DNA of 12,336 nt from positions 1 through 12,336 of the forward strand of contig CALXVF010000023.1 in assembly GCA_944391895.1 (NCBI GenBank). The letters are read 5' to 3'. The position numbers were made by a program, and so were the translations under genes. The notes below the pieces were generated by a model. That model was not told where the DNA came from and ran no database searches. It saw only the letters and a program-made list of their open reading frames with translations. Below, one piece after another: positions 6,321 to 12,336 of the stretch (position 1 is its first letter; each line of letters opens with the position of its first letter). Source of the DNA: an uncultured Clostridia bacterium. Its GTDB lineage: Bacteria > Bacillota > Clostridia > TANB77 > CAG-508.

Positions 6321-6328
6321 TGTAGAAT
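6321..6328 (+). promoter_or_regulatory. Possible extended -10 promoter of the alarmone synthetase gene
   Basis: TGTAGAAT reads as an extended -10 (TG followed by TAGAAT at 6323-6328) about 22 bases before the GTG at 6350. No -35 close to consensus is present; ACAATT (6300-6305) is at the right distance but poor. The position after the dps terminator supports a promoter here. Confidence 0.35.
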
Positions 6329-6349
6329 AATAAAAAATAAAGAAATGAG

Positions 6350-7039
6350 GTGGTTAAAACAGAAAATACATTGAAAGTTGAAAATGAAGAATTAGCGAAA
6401 AGCTCAGCACTAATTCCACTAAATATGGAAAATAAAGAATTTGAAATGCTTATGTCATTATATGAAAATGCAAAAAACGATATTGTGCAAAAATTAACAA
6501 TTATTCAAGAATACTTAAAAGAAGTTTACGAGTATGATGTTGTAAATCATATTACAAGTAGAATAAAAACTAAAGAAAGCATAGTTGGAAAAATGAAAAA
6601 GAAGAACTATGATATGACATATAATGAATTAATAGAAAAAGTTAATGACATAGCAGGTATAAGAGTTATCTGCACTTTTAAAAGTGATATTTATAAGGTT
6701 ATAAAGATAATTCATAAAATTCCTAATATAAGAATTCTAAATGAGAAGGATTATATAAAAAATCCTAAAAAGAGTGGATATATGAGCTATCACATTATAC
6801 TAGAAGATTTCATTCAATATGATGATACTTATATACCAATAAAAGTTGAAATCCAATTAAGAACTATGGCTATGGACTTTTGGGCTACAACAGAACATAA
6901 AATAAAATATAAGAAAAAGTATGAACTTTCTAGTAGAGACTCTAAAAAGATGAAAATATATTCGAAGATACTTAATATTATAGATGACAATATAATGAAA
7001 ATTTATGAAAAACAATTAGAAGGTAAGATAGGAAAATAA
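6350..7039 (+). CDS. RelA/SpoT-domain small alarmone synthetase ((p)ppGpp synthetase)
   Basis: This protein of about 229 residues consists of a single RelA/SpoT synthetase domain, with no hydrolase, TGS or ACT domain, as in the RelQ/RelP class. Visible motifs are HITSRIKTKESIVGKM (68-83), VNDIAGIRVIC with Asp100 (98-108), NPKKSGYMSYH (138-148), VEIQLRT (166-172) and the TTEHK segment (180-184). These are the nucleotide-binding and catalytic regions that transfer pyrophosphate from ATP to GDP or GTP in the cytoplasm. The start is doubtful. GTG 6350 is the first possible start after an in-frame stop at 6338, but it lies inside the best Shine-Dalgarno-like sequence (GAGGTGG, 6347-6353). TTG 6371 is rather far from that site, and ATG 6425 has none. 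The first 25 residues look poorly ordered, so a later start would not harm the domain. A palindromic repeat begins directly after the stop. Confidence 0.85.
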   Translation: MVKTENTLKVENEELAKSSALIPLNMENKEFEMLMSLYENAKNDIVQKLTIIQEYLKEVYEYDVVNHITSRIKTKESIVGKMKKKNYDMTYNELIEKVNDIAGIRVICTFKSDIYKVIKIIHKIPNIRILNEKDYIKNPKKSGYMSYHIILEDFIQYDDTYIPIKVEIQLRTMAMDFWATTEHKIKYKKKYELSSRDSKKMKIYSKILNIIDDNIMKIYEKQLEGKIGK

Positions 7040-7206
7040 AATATTTTCTTAAAAATTAAAATTTTGATTAATTAAAAAGAATATATGATTTCAAATTCAA
7101 GGTGAGCGACAGTGAACCGAACGGAGCGTCCCTACTCCGGGAATTTAAAATCATATATTTATTTTTATGAAATAGAAAGTAAAATTTAAGAAATATTTTT
7201 AAAATA
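7040..7206. repeat. Element B: second copy of the palindromic repeat family, inverted relative to A
   Basis: The core arms AATATATGATTT...AATTC (7080-7098) and its inverse (7141-7159) match at 18 of 19 positions. Looser complementarity continues outward towards 7040 and 7206, where the flank matches that of element A. The GC-rich core (7099-7140) shares three blocks with the reverse strand of element A: CAAGGTGAGCG (7098-7108), AGTGAACCGA (7111-7120) and GAGCGTCCCT (7124-7133). A hairpin CGGAG/CTCCG (7122-7126 and 7135-7139) encloses the conserved loop sequence. Element A carries about 12 extra bases between the first two blocks. The element begins right after the alarmone synthetase stop codon and may terminate that transcript. 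With the stretch to 7288, it accounts for most of a 249-base gene-free gap. Confidence 0.85.
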
Positions 7207-7228
7207 CATAGAAGGATTGGTCGGAAAA

Positions 7229-7261
7229 TTGAATAAAGAAATTAGTTGTGATAATATTATC
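7229..7261 (+). promoter_or_regulatory. Possible promoter with palindrome for the acyl-CoA synthetase gene
   Basis: TTGAAT (7229-7234) and TAATAT (7252-7257) are 17 bases apart and lie 32 bases before the ATG at 7289. The -10 falls inside a perfect 12-bp palindrome, GATAATATTATC (7250-7261), which could be an operator. AT-rich palindromes arise easily by chance in this genome, so confidence is modest. Confidence 0.4.
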
Positions 7262-7288
7262 TTATTATTAAAAGATAGGAGATAGTGT

Positions 7289-9007
7289 ATGGAAAAAGAG
7301 AAATTTAGAGAAGCTACTAGATTTGAGAATATAAAAGAAATACTATACAATTCTGTAAAATTATATCCAAATCATGTAGCATTCGTTACCAAAATTATTA
7401 AAGATAAAGGAGTAGAATATAAAAACACTACATATAAAAAGTTATTAGATGAAGTAAATGCTTTAGGTACTGCTTTATATAATTTGAAATTAAAAGGCAA
7501 AAGAATTGCTATTTGTGGAAGAAATAGATATGAATGGGCTTTAGCACATTTATCATGCCTTTTAGGTGGAGTGGTTTCAGTTCCATTAGATAAAGAACTT
7601 CAAGTAGAAGAACTAGAAGATTCACTTGTAAGAAGTAAAGCAGAAGCCATAATATTTGATGAAAAATATGAAGATAAGATTAAAACTATAAAAGATAACA
7701 ACAAAACTCAAATTAAAGAATATATAAGTATGAGTACTTTAAAAGGCTTTACAAGCTTATTAGATTTACTTGAAAAAGGAAAGAAAATCCTAAATAGTGG
7801 AAATAAGGAATATGTAAATCATGAAGTAGATTCTAAAGGAATGAGTATACTATTATTTACATCTGGTACTACTTCAAAATCTAAAGCAGTTATGTTATCA
7901 CAATATGGAATAGCAACAAATGTATATAATATGCAATTAGTAGAACCTATAACAGACAAAGATGTAAATATTGCATTTTTGCCATTTCACCATATATTCG
8001 GCTCAACAGCAATGATAGTTATGTTGGCTTGTGGAGTTAAGACTGTTTTTACAGATGGATTAAGATATATTCAAAAGAATTTAAAAGAATACAAAGTTAC
8101 AATTTTTGTTGGAGTTCCGCTTCTTGTAGATAAAATGTATGAAAACATAGAAAAGGAAATAGAAAAACAAAATAAAACAAAATTAATAAATGTGGCTAAA
8201 AAAGTAAGTAATGGACTTTTAAAATTGCATATTGACATAAGAAGAAAATTATTTAAACAAGTTATAGATGGTTTAGGTGGAGAAATGAGATTTGTTATTT
8301 CAGGAGGTGCTCCACTAGACAAAAGAACAGCAAAAGGATTTAACGATTTAGGAATTAAGATGGTTCAAGGATATGGACTTACTGAAACATCTCCAGTAAT
8401 TGCAGCAGAAAATGATTTTAAGATGAAACTAGGTTCTGTTGGTGTTCCTCTTAAAGATGTTCAAGTGGAAATTGTAAATAAAGATGAAAATGGAATAGGT
8501 GAAATTAGAGTAAAAGGTCCAAATGTCATGTTAGGATATTACGAAAATGAAGAAGCAACAAACTCAGTATTAAAAGATGGATGGTTCTATACCGGAGATT
8601 TAGGATATATAGACAAAGATGGATTTTTGTTTATTACAGGTAGAAGAAAAGATATGATTGTTTTGAAAAATGGTAAAAAAGTATTTCCAGAAGAAGTAGA
8701 AACATTAGTAAATAGAATACCAGAAGTAGAGGAATCTTTTGTATTTGGAATGCCAGAAGAAGATGATAAAACAAAGATAAAAATTGCTGTCAAAGTCGTA
8801 TATAACAAAGAAGTAGTAAAAGAAAAATATGGAAATATAGAGGAAGAAAAATTATATGATATTATCTGGAATAAAATAAAAGATGTCAATAAAACATTTC
8901 CACCATATAAATACATAAAACATATGATCTTAACAGATAAACCTTTAATAAAAACTACAACTCAAAAAATTAAGAGAAATGAAGAAATAAAAGAAGTATT
9001 AAAATAG
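7289..9007 (+). CDS. Long-chain fatty acid--CoA ligase / AMP-forming acyl-CoA synthetase
   Basis: This 572-residue enzyme belongs to the ANL adenylate-forming family, activating a fatty acid with ATP and then loading it onto CoA. Motifs in order are the P-loop LLFTSGTTSKSKAVMLS (188-204), LPFHHIFG (231-238), GGAPLD (339-344), GYGLTETSPV (361-370), WFYTGDLGYID (432-442), GRRKDMIVLKNGKKVFPEEVE (start 451) and a C-terminal TTTQKIKRN. The last contains the catalytic Lys560, but with Gln where most members have Gly. Length is slightly short for a long-chain ligase, and there is no transmembrane segment, so a membrane-associated cytoplasmic enzyme is likely. ATG 7289 is preceded by AGGAGAT. The downstream patatin-like reading frame begins right after the TAG stop and in the same frame, suggesting paired lipid turnover: phospholipase releases an acyl chain, ligase re-activates it. 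Substrate chain length cannot be determined. Confidence 0.88.
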   Translation: MEKEKFREATRFENIKEILYNSVKLYPNHVAFVTKIIKDKGVEYKNTTYKKLLDEVNALGTALYNLKLKGKRIAICGRNRYEWALAHLSCLLGGVVSVPLDKELQVEELEDSLVRSKAEAIIFDEKYEDKIKTIKDNNKTQIKEYISMSTLKGFTSLLDLLEKGKKILNSGNKEYVNHEVDSKGMSILLFTSGTTSKSKAVMLSQYGIATNVYNMQLVEPITDKDVNIAFLPFHHIFGSTAMIVMLACGVKTVFTDGLRYIQKNLKEYKVTIFVGVPLLVDKMYENIEKEIEKQNKTKLINVAKKVSNGLLKLHIDIRRKLFKQVIDGLGGEMRFVISGGAPLDKRTAKGFNDLGIKMVQGYGLTETSPVIAAENDFKMKLGSVGVPLKDVQVEIVNKDENGIGEIRVKGPNVMLGYYENEEATNSVLKDGWFYTGDLGYIDKDGFLFITGRRKDMIVLKNGKKVFPEEVETLVNRIPEVEESFVFGMPEEDDKTKIKIAVKVVYNKEVVKEKYGNIEEEKLYDIIWNKIKDVNKTFPPYKYIKHMILTDKPLIKTTTQKIKRNEEIKEVLK

Positions 9008-9022
9008 AAGAGCAATTTAAAA

Positions 9023-9850
9023 AGAGGAGCTTTTAGAAGCTTATATACATCAGGAGTATTAGACGTATTATTAAAAGAAAATATAGAAGCAAATTATGTG
9101 ATAGGAGTTTCTGCAGGAGCATTAACCGGAATGAACTATGTATCAAAGCAAATGGGAAGAACCCGAGATATTAATATTGGCTTTAGAGATGATAAAAAGT
9201 ACATAGGGATAGAAGCATTAAAAAGAGAACATGGACTAATTGGCTTTGATTATCTATTTAATGATATTTCGAAAAAGAAAAATGTATTTGATTATAAAGC
9301 TTTTAAGGATTCAAAGCAAACCTTCAAAGCCGTAATAACAAATTGTGAAAAAGGAATAACGGAATATATAGATAAAAATTCATGTAGTGAAGATGAGATA
9401 TTAAAAGCAGTACAAGCATCTTCAAGTATGCCACTATGCTCAAAAATGGTTGAATTCCATGATTTCCATTACTTAGACGGAGCAGTTACTAATTCAATCC
9501 CAATAAACGTACCAATTGATGAAGGTCATAAAAACATATTAGTTGTTCTTACAAGAGATAAGAATTATAGAAAACCGGAAGTTTCAAAAACGATGAAAAG
9601 AGTATATAAAAAAGTATATGCAAAATATCCGGAATTAATTGAAAAATTGAATACAATACCAGATAGATATAATCAGACAAAAGATTATATTAATAAATTA
9701 GAAAAAGAAGGAAGAATAATAGTAGTACAACCTAAAAAAGCGGTTAATGTTTCAAGATTAGAAAAAGATAAGAAAAAACTTCAAGACTTATATGATGATG
9801 GTGTAAACGACATGAAAGAGAAATTAGAAGAATTAAAATCTATATTATAG
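9023..9850 (+). pseudogene. Patatin-like phospholipase (YjjU-type), 5' end missing
   Basis: The open frame from just after the ligase TAG (9005-9007) to 9850 encodes a patatin-family protein. It reads RGAFRSLYTSGVLDVLL (from 9023), VIGVSAGALTGMNYVS with the nucleophile Ser codon at 9110-9112, ASSSMPL, and YLDGAVTNSIPI with the catalytic Asp codon at 9476-9478. The dyad is intact. However, the usual N-terminal strand and oxyanion loop (LVLEGGAFRG-like) is lost: only RGAFRS remains, with two glycines changed or missing. No ATG, GTG or TTG exists in frame before GTG 9098, which would start at the nucleophile elbow and remove essential structure. AAGAGGAG at 9022-9029 resembles the gene's own ribosome binding site fused directly to Gly-Ala codons, as if the start region were deleted. 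The closest alternatives are readthrough of the ligase TAG, a non-standard start or an assembly error. The remaining frame is undamaged, so any break is recent. Confidence 0.7.
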
Positions 9851-9864
9851 TCGAGGAGAAAAAT

Positions 9865-10443
9865 ATGAAAAAATTAATATATTTAACTACTAATCCTAAT
9901 AAAGTAGATGAAGCTAATGAATTCTTTGGAAAAAAATATGGATTTAATATTGAAATAGTTAATCCAGATTTTGAAATTTTAGAAATACAAGCTGAAACTT
10001 GTAGCGAGGTCGCAGCTTTTAGCGCAGAATATGCAGCAAATAAGTTGAACAAAGCTATATTAAAATCAGATACTGGATTGTATATAGACGCATTAGGAGG
10101 ATTACCTGGACCATACAATCATTATTTTGATAAACAGATAGGTATAGAAAAGTTCTTAGAATTGTTAAAAAATGAAAAGAATAGAAAAGCTAGATTAGAA
10201 CATTGTTTCGCTTTCTGTGAACCAGGGAAAAAAGCAATAGTATTTTCTGGAGGAGGGAATGGAAGGATTGCTTATGAAGCTAAAGGAACAAGAGGAAGCT
10301 GGCATGATAAATTTTATATACCGGATGGAGAAACAAATACCCTAAGCGAATTGAGAGAAATTGACTATGAAAAAGAAGCAAGTTTGTGGGGAGATGCAAA
10401 AGATCAATTTGCAAAATGGTATAAAGAAAATTACCTTAGTTAA
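9865..10443 (+). CDS. Divergent Ham1/RdgB-family non-canonical purine NTP pyrophosphatase
   Basis: This 192-residue protein is recognisable as a Ham1 (ITPase/RdgB) family member, enzymes that hydrolyse ITP, XTP or dITP to monophosphates and keep deaminated purines out of nucleic acids. The N-terminal TTNPNKVDEA (8-17) matches the TxNxxKxxE nucleotide-binding start, and LKSDTGLYIDALGGLPGPYN (66-85) matches the DDSGL-LGG-PG-YS region. The C-terminal half departs from the norm: GTRGSWHDKFYIPDG (141-155) stands where GTGGFGYDPIF is usual, and ASLWGDA (172-178) where SHRGKA is usual. The order of elements is preserved, so I read it as a divergent branch rather than a broken gene; substrate preference may differ. 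ATG 9865 has GAGGAG at 9853-9858 and follows the patatin stop by 14 bases, so the two are probably cotranscribed. Confidence 0.78.
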   Translation: MKKLIYLTTNPNKVDEANEFFGKKYGFNIEIVNPDFEILEIQAETCSEVAAFSAEYAANKLNKAILKSDTGLYIDALGGLPGPYNHYFDKQIGIEKFLELLKNEKNRKARLEHCFAFCEPGKKAIVFSGGGNGRIAYEAKGTRGSWHDKFYIPDGETNTLSELREIDYEKEASLWGDAKDQFAKWYKENYLS

Positions 10444-10457
10444 AAAATCTTTTTCTT

Positions 10458-10465
10458 TGTATAAT
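10458..10465 (+). promoter_or_regulatory. Possible extended -10 promoter of the carboxypeptidase gene
   Basis: TGTATAAT contains a perfect TATAAT at 10460-10465, 51 bases before the start codon. No good -35 lies at 16-18 bases; the sequence there is an A/T run. It is the only promoter-like element in the 72-base gap after the Ham1-like gene. Confidence 0.35.
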
Positions 10466-10515
10466 TCATAAAACTGAAAAATATGAATAATATTTAAGCA
10501 GTTGGAGGAATTATT

Positions 10516-11892
10516 ATGAAGAAAAAGTTTTTAAAATATTTTGTTATGTGTGTTGCTATAATATTCTTTATGTCATCTGCAACGACAGAAATAATGGCTA
10601 GTGAATACGAAGTTCCAGTATGGTCAAGTCAAAATAATAAGATATCGAATAATATAGTAAATGCTAATAATGAAAACAAGACAAATAAAAATGCGACTAC
10701 AAATAAAAATACAACAGTGAACGCTAATTCCAATGTGGTCAAAAATCAGGTGGTAAATGCAAATGCGTCTGCCGAATCAAAGGAAGTGTTAGATTCTAGT
10801 CAAGCTATTACTAATAATCCATTAAAACTAACTTCTGGTGGAGCTATACTGATTGAACAAAGTACAGGTAATGTGTTATATAACTATAATATGCACGAAA
10901 AACTAAGACCCGCTTCAGTAACAAAAATAATGACCATATTATTAATTATGGAAGCAATAGATAGCGGAAGGATATCTTTAACAGATAAAGTATCTTGCAG
11001 TGAAAATGCAAATAGTATGGGCGGCTCACAAATTTGGTTAGATACTACTGAAGAACTAACTGTTGATGAAATGCTAAAAGCAATTTGTGTTGTATCAGCA
11101 AATGATTGTACTGTTGCAATGGCAGAATTTTTGGAAGGTTCAGAAGAAGCATTTGTTGCTAAAATGAATGAAAAAGCAAAAGCTTTAGGAATGAATGATA
11201 CTACTTTTAAAAACTGTCATGGAATAGATGAAGATGGACATTTAACTTCTCCCTATGATATAGCTATAATGTCACGAGAATTGCTTACAAAGCATCCATC
11301 TATTACAAAGTATACAACTATATATATGGATAGCCTTAGAGATGGAAAATCTGAGCTCGTAAATACAAATAAATTGGTTAGAAATTATGAGGGTTGTACA
11401 GGACTAAAAACAGGTTCAACTAGTGTAGCATTATTTAACTTATCTGCAAGTGCTACTAGAAATGGATTATCTCTAATAGCTGTTATTATGAAGGGAGAAA
11501 CAAGTGCAATAAGATTTAATGAAGCTAGAAAACTTTTAGATTATGGTTTTACTAATTATCAATATAGAAGTTTAGGAACAGCAAATGATGTTGTAGGAAA
11601 TGTAGAACTTAACAAGGGATTAGAACCTACTGTAGAAGCGGTAATAAAGAATGATGTAGGAATAGTAATGAGAAAATCAAATAATAATAACGTTAAACAA
11701 AATGTTGAGCTATTTAATAATATTTCGGCACCAGTTACAAAAGGTCAAAAAATAGGAGAAGTTACATTTACATTAAATGATGAACAAATAGCAAAAGTAG
11801 ACTTGGTAGCTTCGAAAGATGTGGCACAATATGGCTTCGGTTCTATGCTAAATAGAGTATATAAAACTTGGTTTACTCTGACAAGAAATTGA
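10516..11892 (+). CDS. dac: Secreted serine-type D-alanyl-D-alanine carboxypeptidase (PBP5/DacF type)
   Basis: This 458-residue penicillin-binding protein has an N-terminal signal peptide (about residues 1-28, with a likely cut after IMA) and an Asn/Thr/Lys-rich low-complexity linker (about 38-90). The S11 peptidase domain spans about 100-350. Its three active-site motifs are intact: SVTK (Ser134, Lys137), SAN (194-196) and KTG (298-300). The C-terminal region (about 355-440) resembles the PBP5_C domain, and the last 18 residues (GSMLNRVYKTWFTL) look like the usual amphipathic membrane anchor. The enzyme trims the terminal D-Ala from peptidoglycan pentapeptides outside the membrane, limiting cross-linking. 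ATG 10516 is seven bases after GGAGG (10504-10508). It is followed by a strong terminator. The symbol is generic, since dacA, dacB and dacF cannot be told apart here; there is no spore gene nearby to favour dacF. Confidence 0.92.
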   Translation: MKKKFLKYFVMCVAIIFFMSSATTEIMASEYEVPVWSSQNNKISNNIVNANNENKTNKNATTNKNTTVNANSNVVKNQVVNANASAESKEVLDSSQAITNNPLKLTSGGAILIEQSTGNVLYNYNMHEKLRPASVTKIMTILLIMEAIDSGRISLTDKVSCSENANSMGGSQIWLDTTEELTVDEMLKAICVVSANDCTVAMAEFLEGSEEAFVAKMNEKAKALGMNDTTFKNCHGIDEDGHLTSPYDIAIMSRELLTKHPSITKYTTIYMDSLRDGKSELVNTNKLVRNYEGCTGLKTGSTSVALFNLSASATRNGLSLIAVIMKGETSAIRFNEARKLLDYGFTNYQYRSLGTANDVVGNVELNKGLEPTVEAVIKNDVGIVMRKSNNNNVKQNVELFNNISAPVTKGQKIGEVTFTLNDEQIAKVDLVASKDVAQYGFGSMLNRVYKTWFTLTRN

Positions 11893-11909
11893 TATAAAAT
11901 GATTTACTT

Positions 11910-11949
11910 TTCTTATCTATTATTATAATATAATAGATAAGAATTTTTT
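11910..11949 (+). terminator. Intrinsic terminator after the carboxypeptidase gene
   Basis: A perfect 13-bp stem (TTCTTATCTATTA at 11910-11922 with TAATAGATAAGAA at 11931-11943) closes an eight-base loop and is followed by TTTTTT. It lies 17 bases after the stop codon. The stem is AT-rich but long. The T-run ends directly before the ribosome binding site of the next gene (GGAGGG at 11952-11957), so no room remains for a promoter between them. Confidence 0.8.
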
Positions 11950-11962
11950 ATGGAGGGAATAT

Positions 11963-12336
11963 ATGAACATAGGAATAGATATAGATGGAACATTAACTGA
12001 TGAGCATGGATATATGATTAAGAAGGCATTAGAATATATTGAGAGAGAAAAATTAGATTATAAAATAGAAGATGAAAGTAAATATTATACCATTGATGTT
12101 TTTAATTGGGGAGAAAAAATAGAGGAAGAGTTTTGGGATGAATTTATTTTTGACTATGCTAAAAATGTTAAAATATATGATAATGCGGCTGAAGTTATAC
12201 ATAAGCTAAAAGAAAATAATAAAATATTCATTATTACTTCAAGAGGGTTTACGACAGAAGAAAGTGAAAGAGGAGAACTAATGAGAAGTTTAGTTGCAAA
12301 GTGGCTACAGAGTAATAATGTGGAGTATGATGAATT
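11963..12336 (+). CDS. HAD-superfamily nucleotidase-like protein, cut by window end
   Basis: The window ends after 124 complete codons of this gene. The N-terminus NIGIDIDGTLTD holds HAD motif I, with nucleophile Asp6 and acid/base Asp8. After a helical cap-like insertion rich in Tyr, Glu and Lys (about 15-75), KIFIITSRG (about 94-102) provides motif II with its Ser/Thr. This arrangement resembles the 5'(3')-deoxyribonucleotidase or YqfW-type putative nucleotidases, which dephosphorylate nucleotides in the cytoplasm; motifs III and IV would lie beyond the window. ATG 11963 has GGAGGG at 11952-11957; an out-of-frame ATG at 11950 overlaps that site and is ignored. It follows the terminator hairpin directly, so expression depends on readthrough or on a promoter within the preceding region. 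Confidence 0.7.
   Translation, partial: MNIGIDIDGTLTDEHGYMIKKALEYIEREKLDYKIEDESKYYTIDVFNWGEKIEEEFWDEFIFDYAKNVKIYDNAAEVIHKLKENNKIFIITSRGFTTEESERGELMRSLVAKWLQSNNVEYDE

Noticed and set aside
2781..7206. CRISPR array or insertion-sequence ends
   Set aside because: The repeats are two dispersed palindromes kilobases apart, with no regular spacers, no transposase frame and no cas genes.
9005..9007. TAG recoded as an amino acid (for example pyrrolysine)
   Set aside because: TAG is the natural stop of dps (6217-6219) and of the patatin frame (9848-9850), so general recoding is not supported; a 5' deletion explains the patatin better.
8071..10118. Minus-strand frames at 8071-8322, 8587-8916 and 9840-10118
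   Set aside because: These are antisense to the ligase and Ham1-like genes, whose own motifs are clear.

Overview
The window is AT-rich, densely coded DNA with GGAGG-type ribosome binding sites, ATG/TTG starts and all three stop codons in use. The gene families (SigV/RsiV, VanR/VanS-like pair, DUF4358, small alarmone synthetase, S11 carboxypeptidase, C39-like peptidase) point to a low-GC Bacillota, most likely an anaerobic Clostridia-type bacterium. I cannot name a species.

Layout. (1) About 1-2784, + strand: a tight operon of a membrane-anchored SGNH hydrolase-like protein, a DUF4358 protein, an ECF sigma factor and an RsiV-type anti-sigma factor; an upstream gene may end at base 25. (2) 2785-2935: a convergent intergenic region filled by a long palindromic repeat (element A). 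(3) 2936-4685, - strand: a VanS-like histidine kinase and VanR-like response regulator with overlapping genes. (4) 4686-4981: a divergent control region holding a second type of nested palindrome (element C, in the presumed leader of the regulator gene) and three 11-bp tandem repeats that look like a VanR-type operator placed midway between two divergent TATAAT boxes. (5) 4982-6219, + strand: a membrane-anchored C39-like cysteine peptidase and a Dps ferritin. (6) 6350-7039: a RelA/SpoT-domain small alarmone synthetase, followed by element B, a second copy of the element A family in inverted orientation. (7) 7289-10443: a long-chain acyl-CoA synthetase, a patatin-like phospholipase that has lost its 5' end, and a divergent Ham1/RdgB-like NTP pyrophosphatase. 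(8) 10516-11892: a secreted D-Ala-D-Ala carboxypeptidase ending in a strong terminator. (9) 11963-end: the first part of a HAD-type nucleotidase.

How the genes fit together. Much of the window concerns the cell envelope: a lysozyme-type stress sensor (RsiV) with its sigma factor and an SGNH enzyme, a VanRS-like system facing an extracellular peptidase, and a DD-carboxypeptidase. The rest is stress and nucleotide housekeeping (Dps, (p)ppGpp synthetase, Ham1, nucleotidase) and lipid turnover. The most notable non-genic findings are a palindromic repeat family whose stems show compensatory changes between its two copies, the VanR-like tandem operator, and a patatin gene apparently broken by a deletion between its Shine-Dalgarno sequence and its own Gly-Gly codons.
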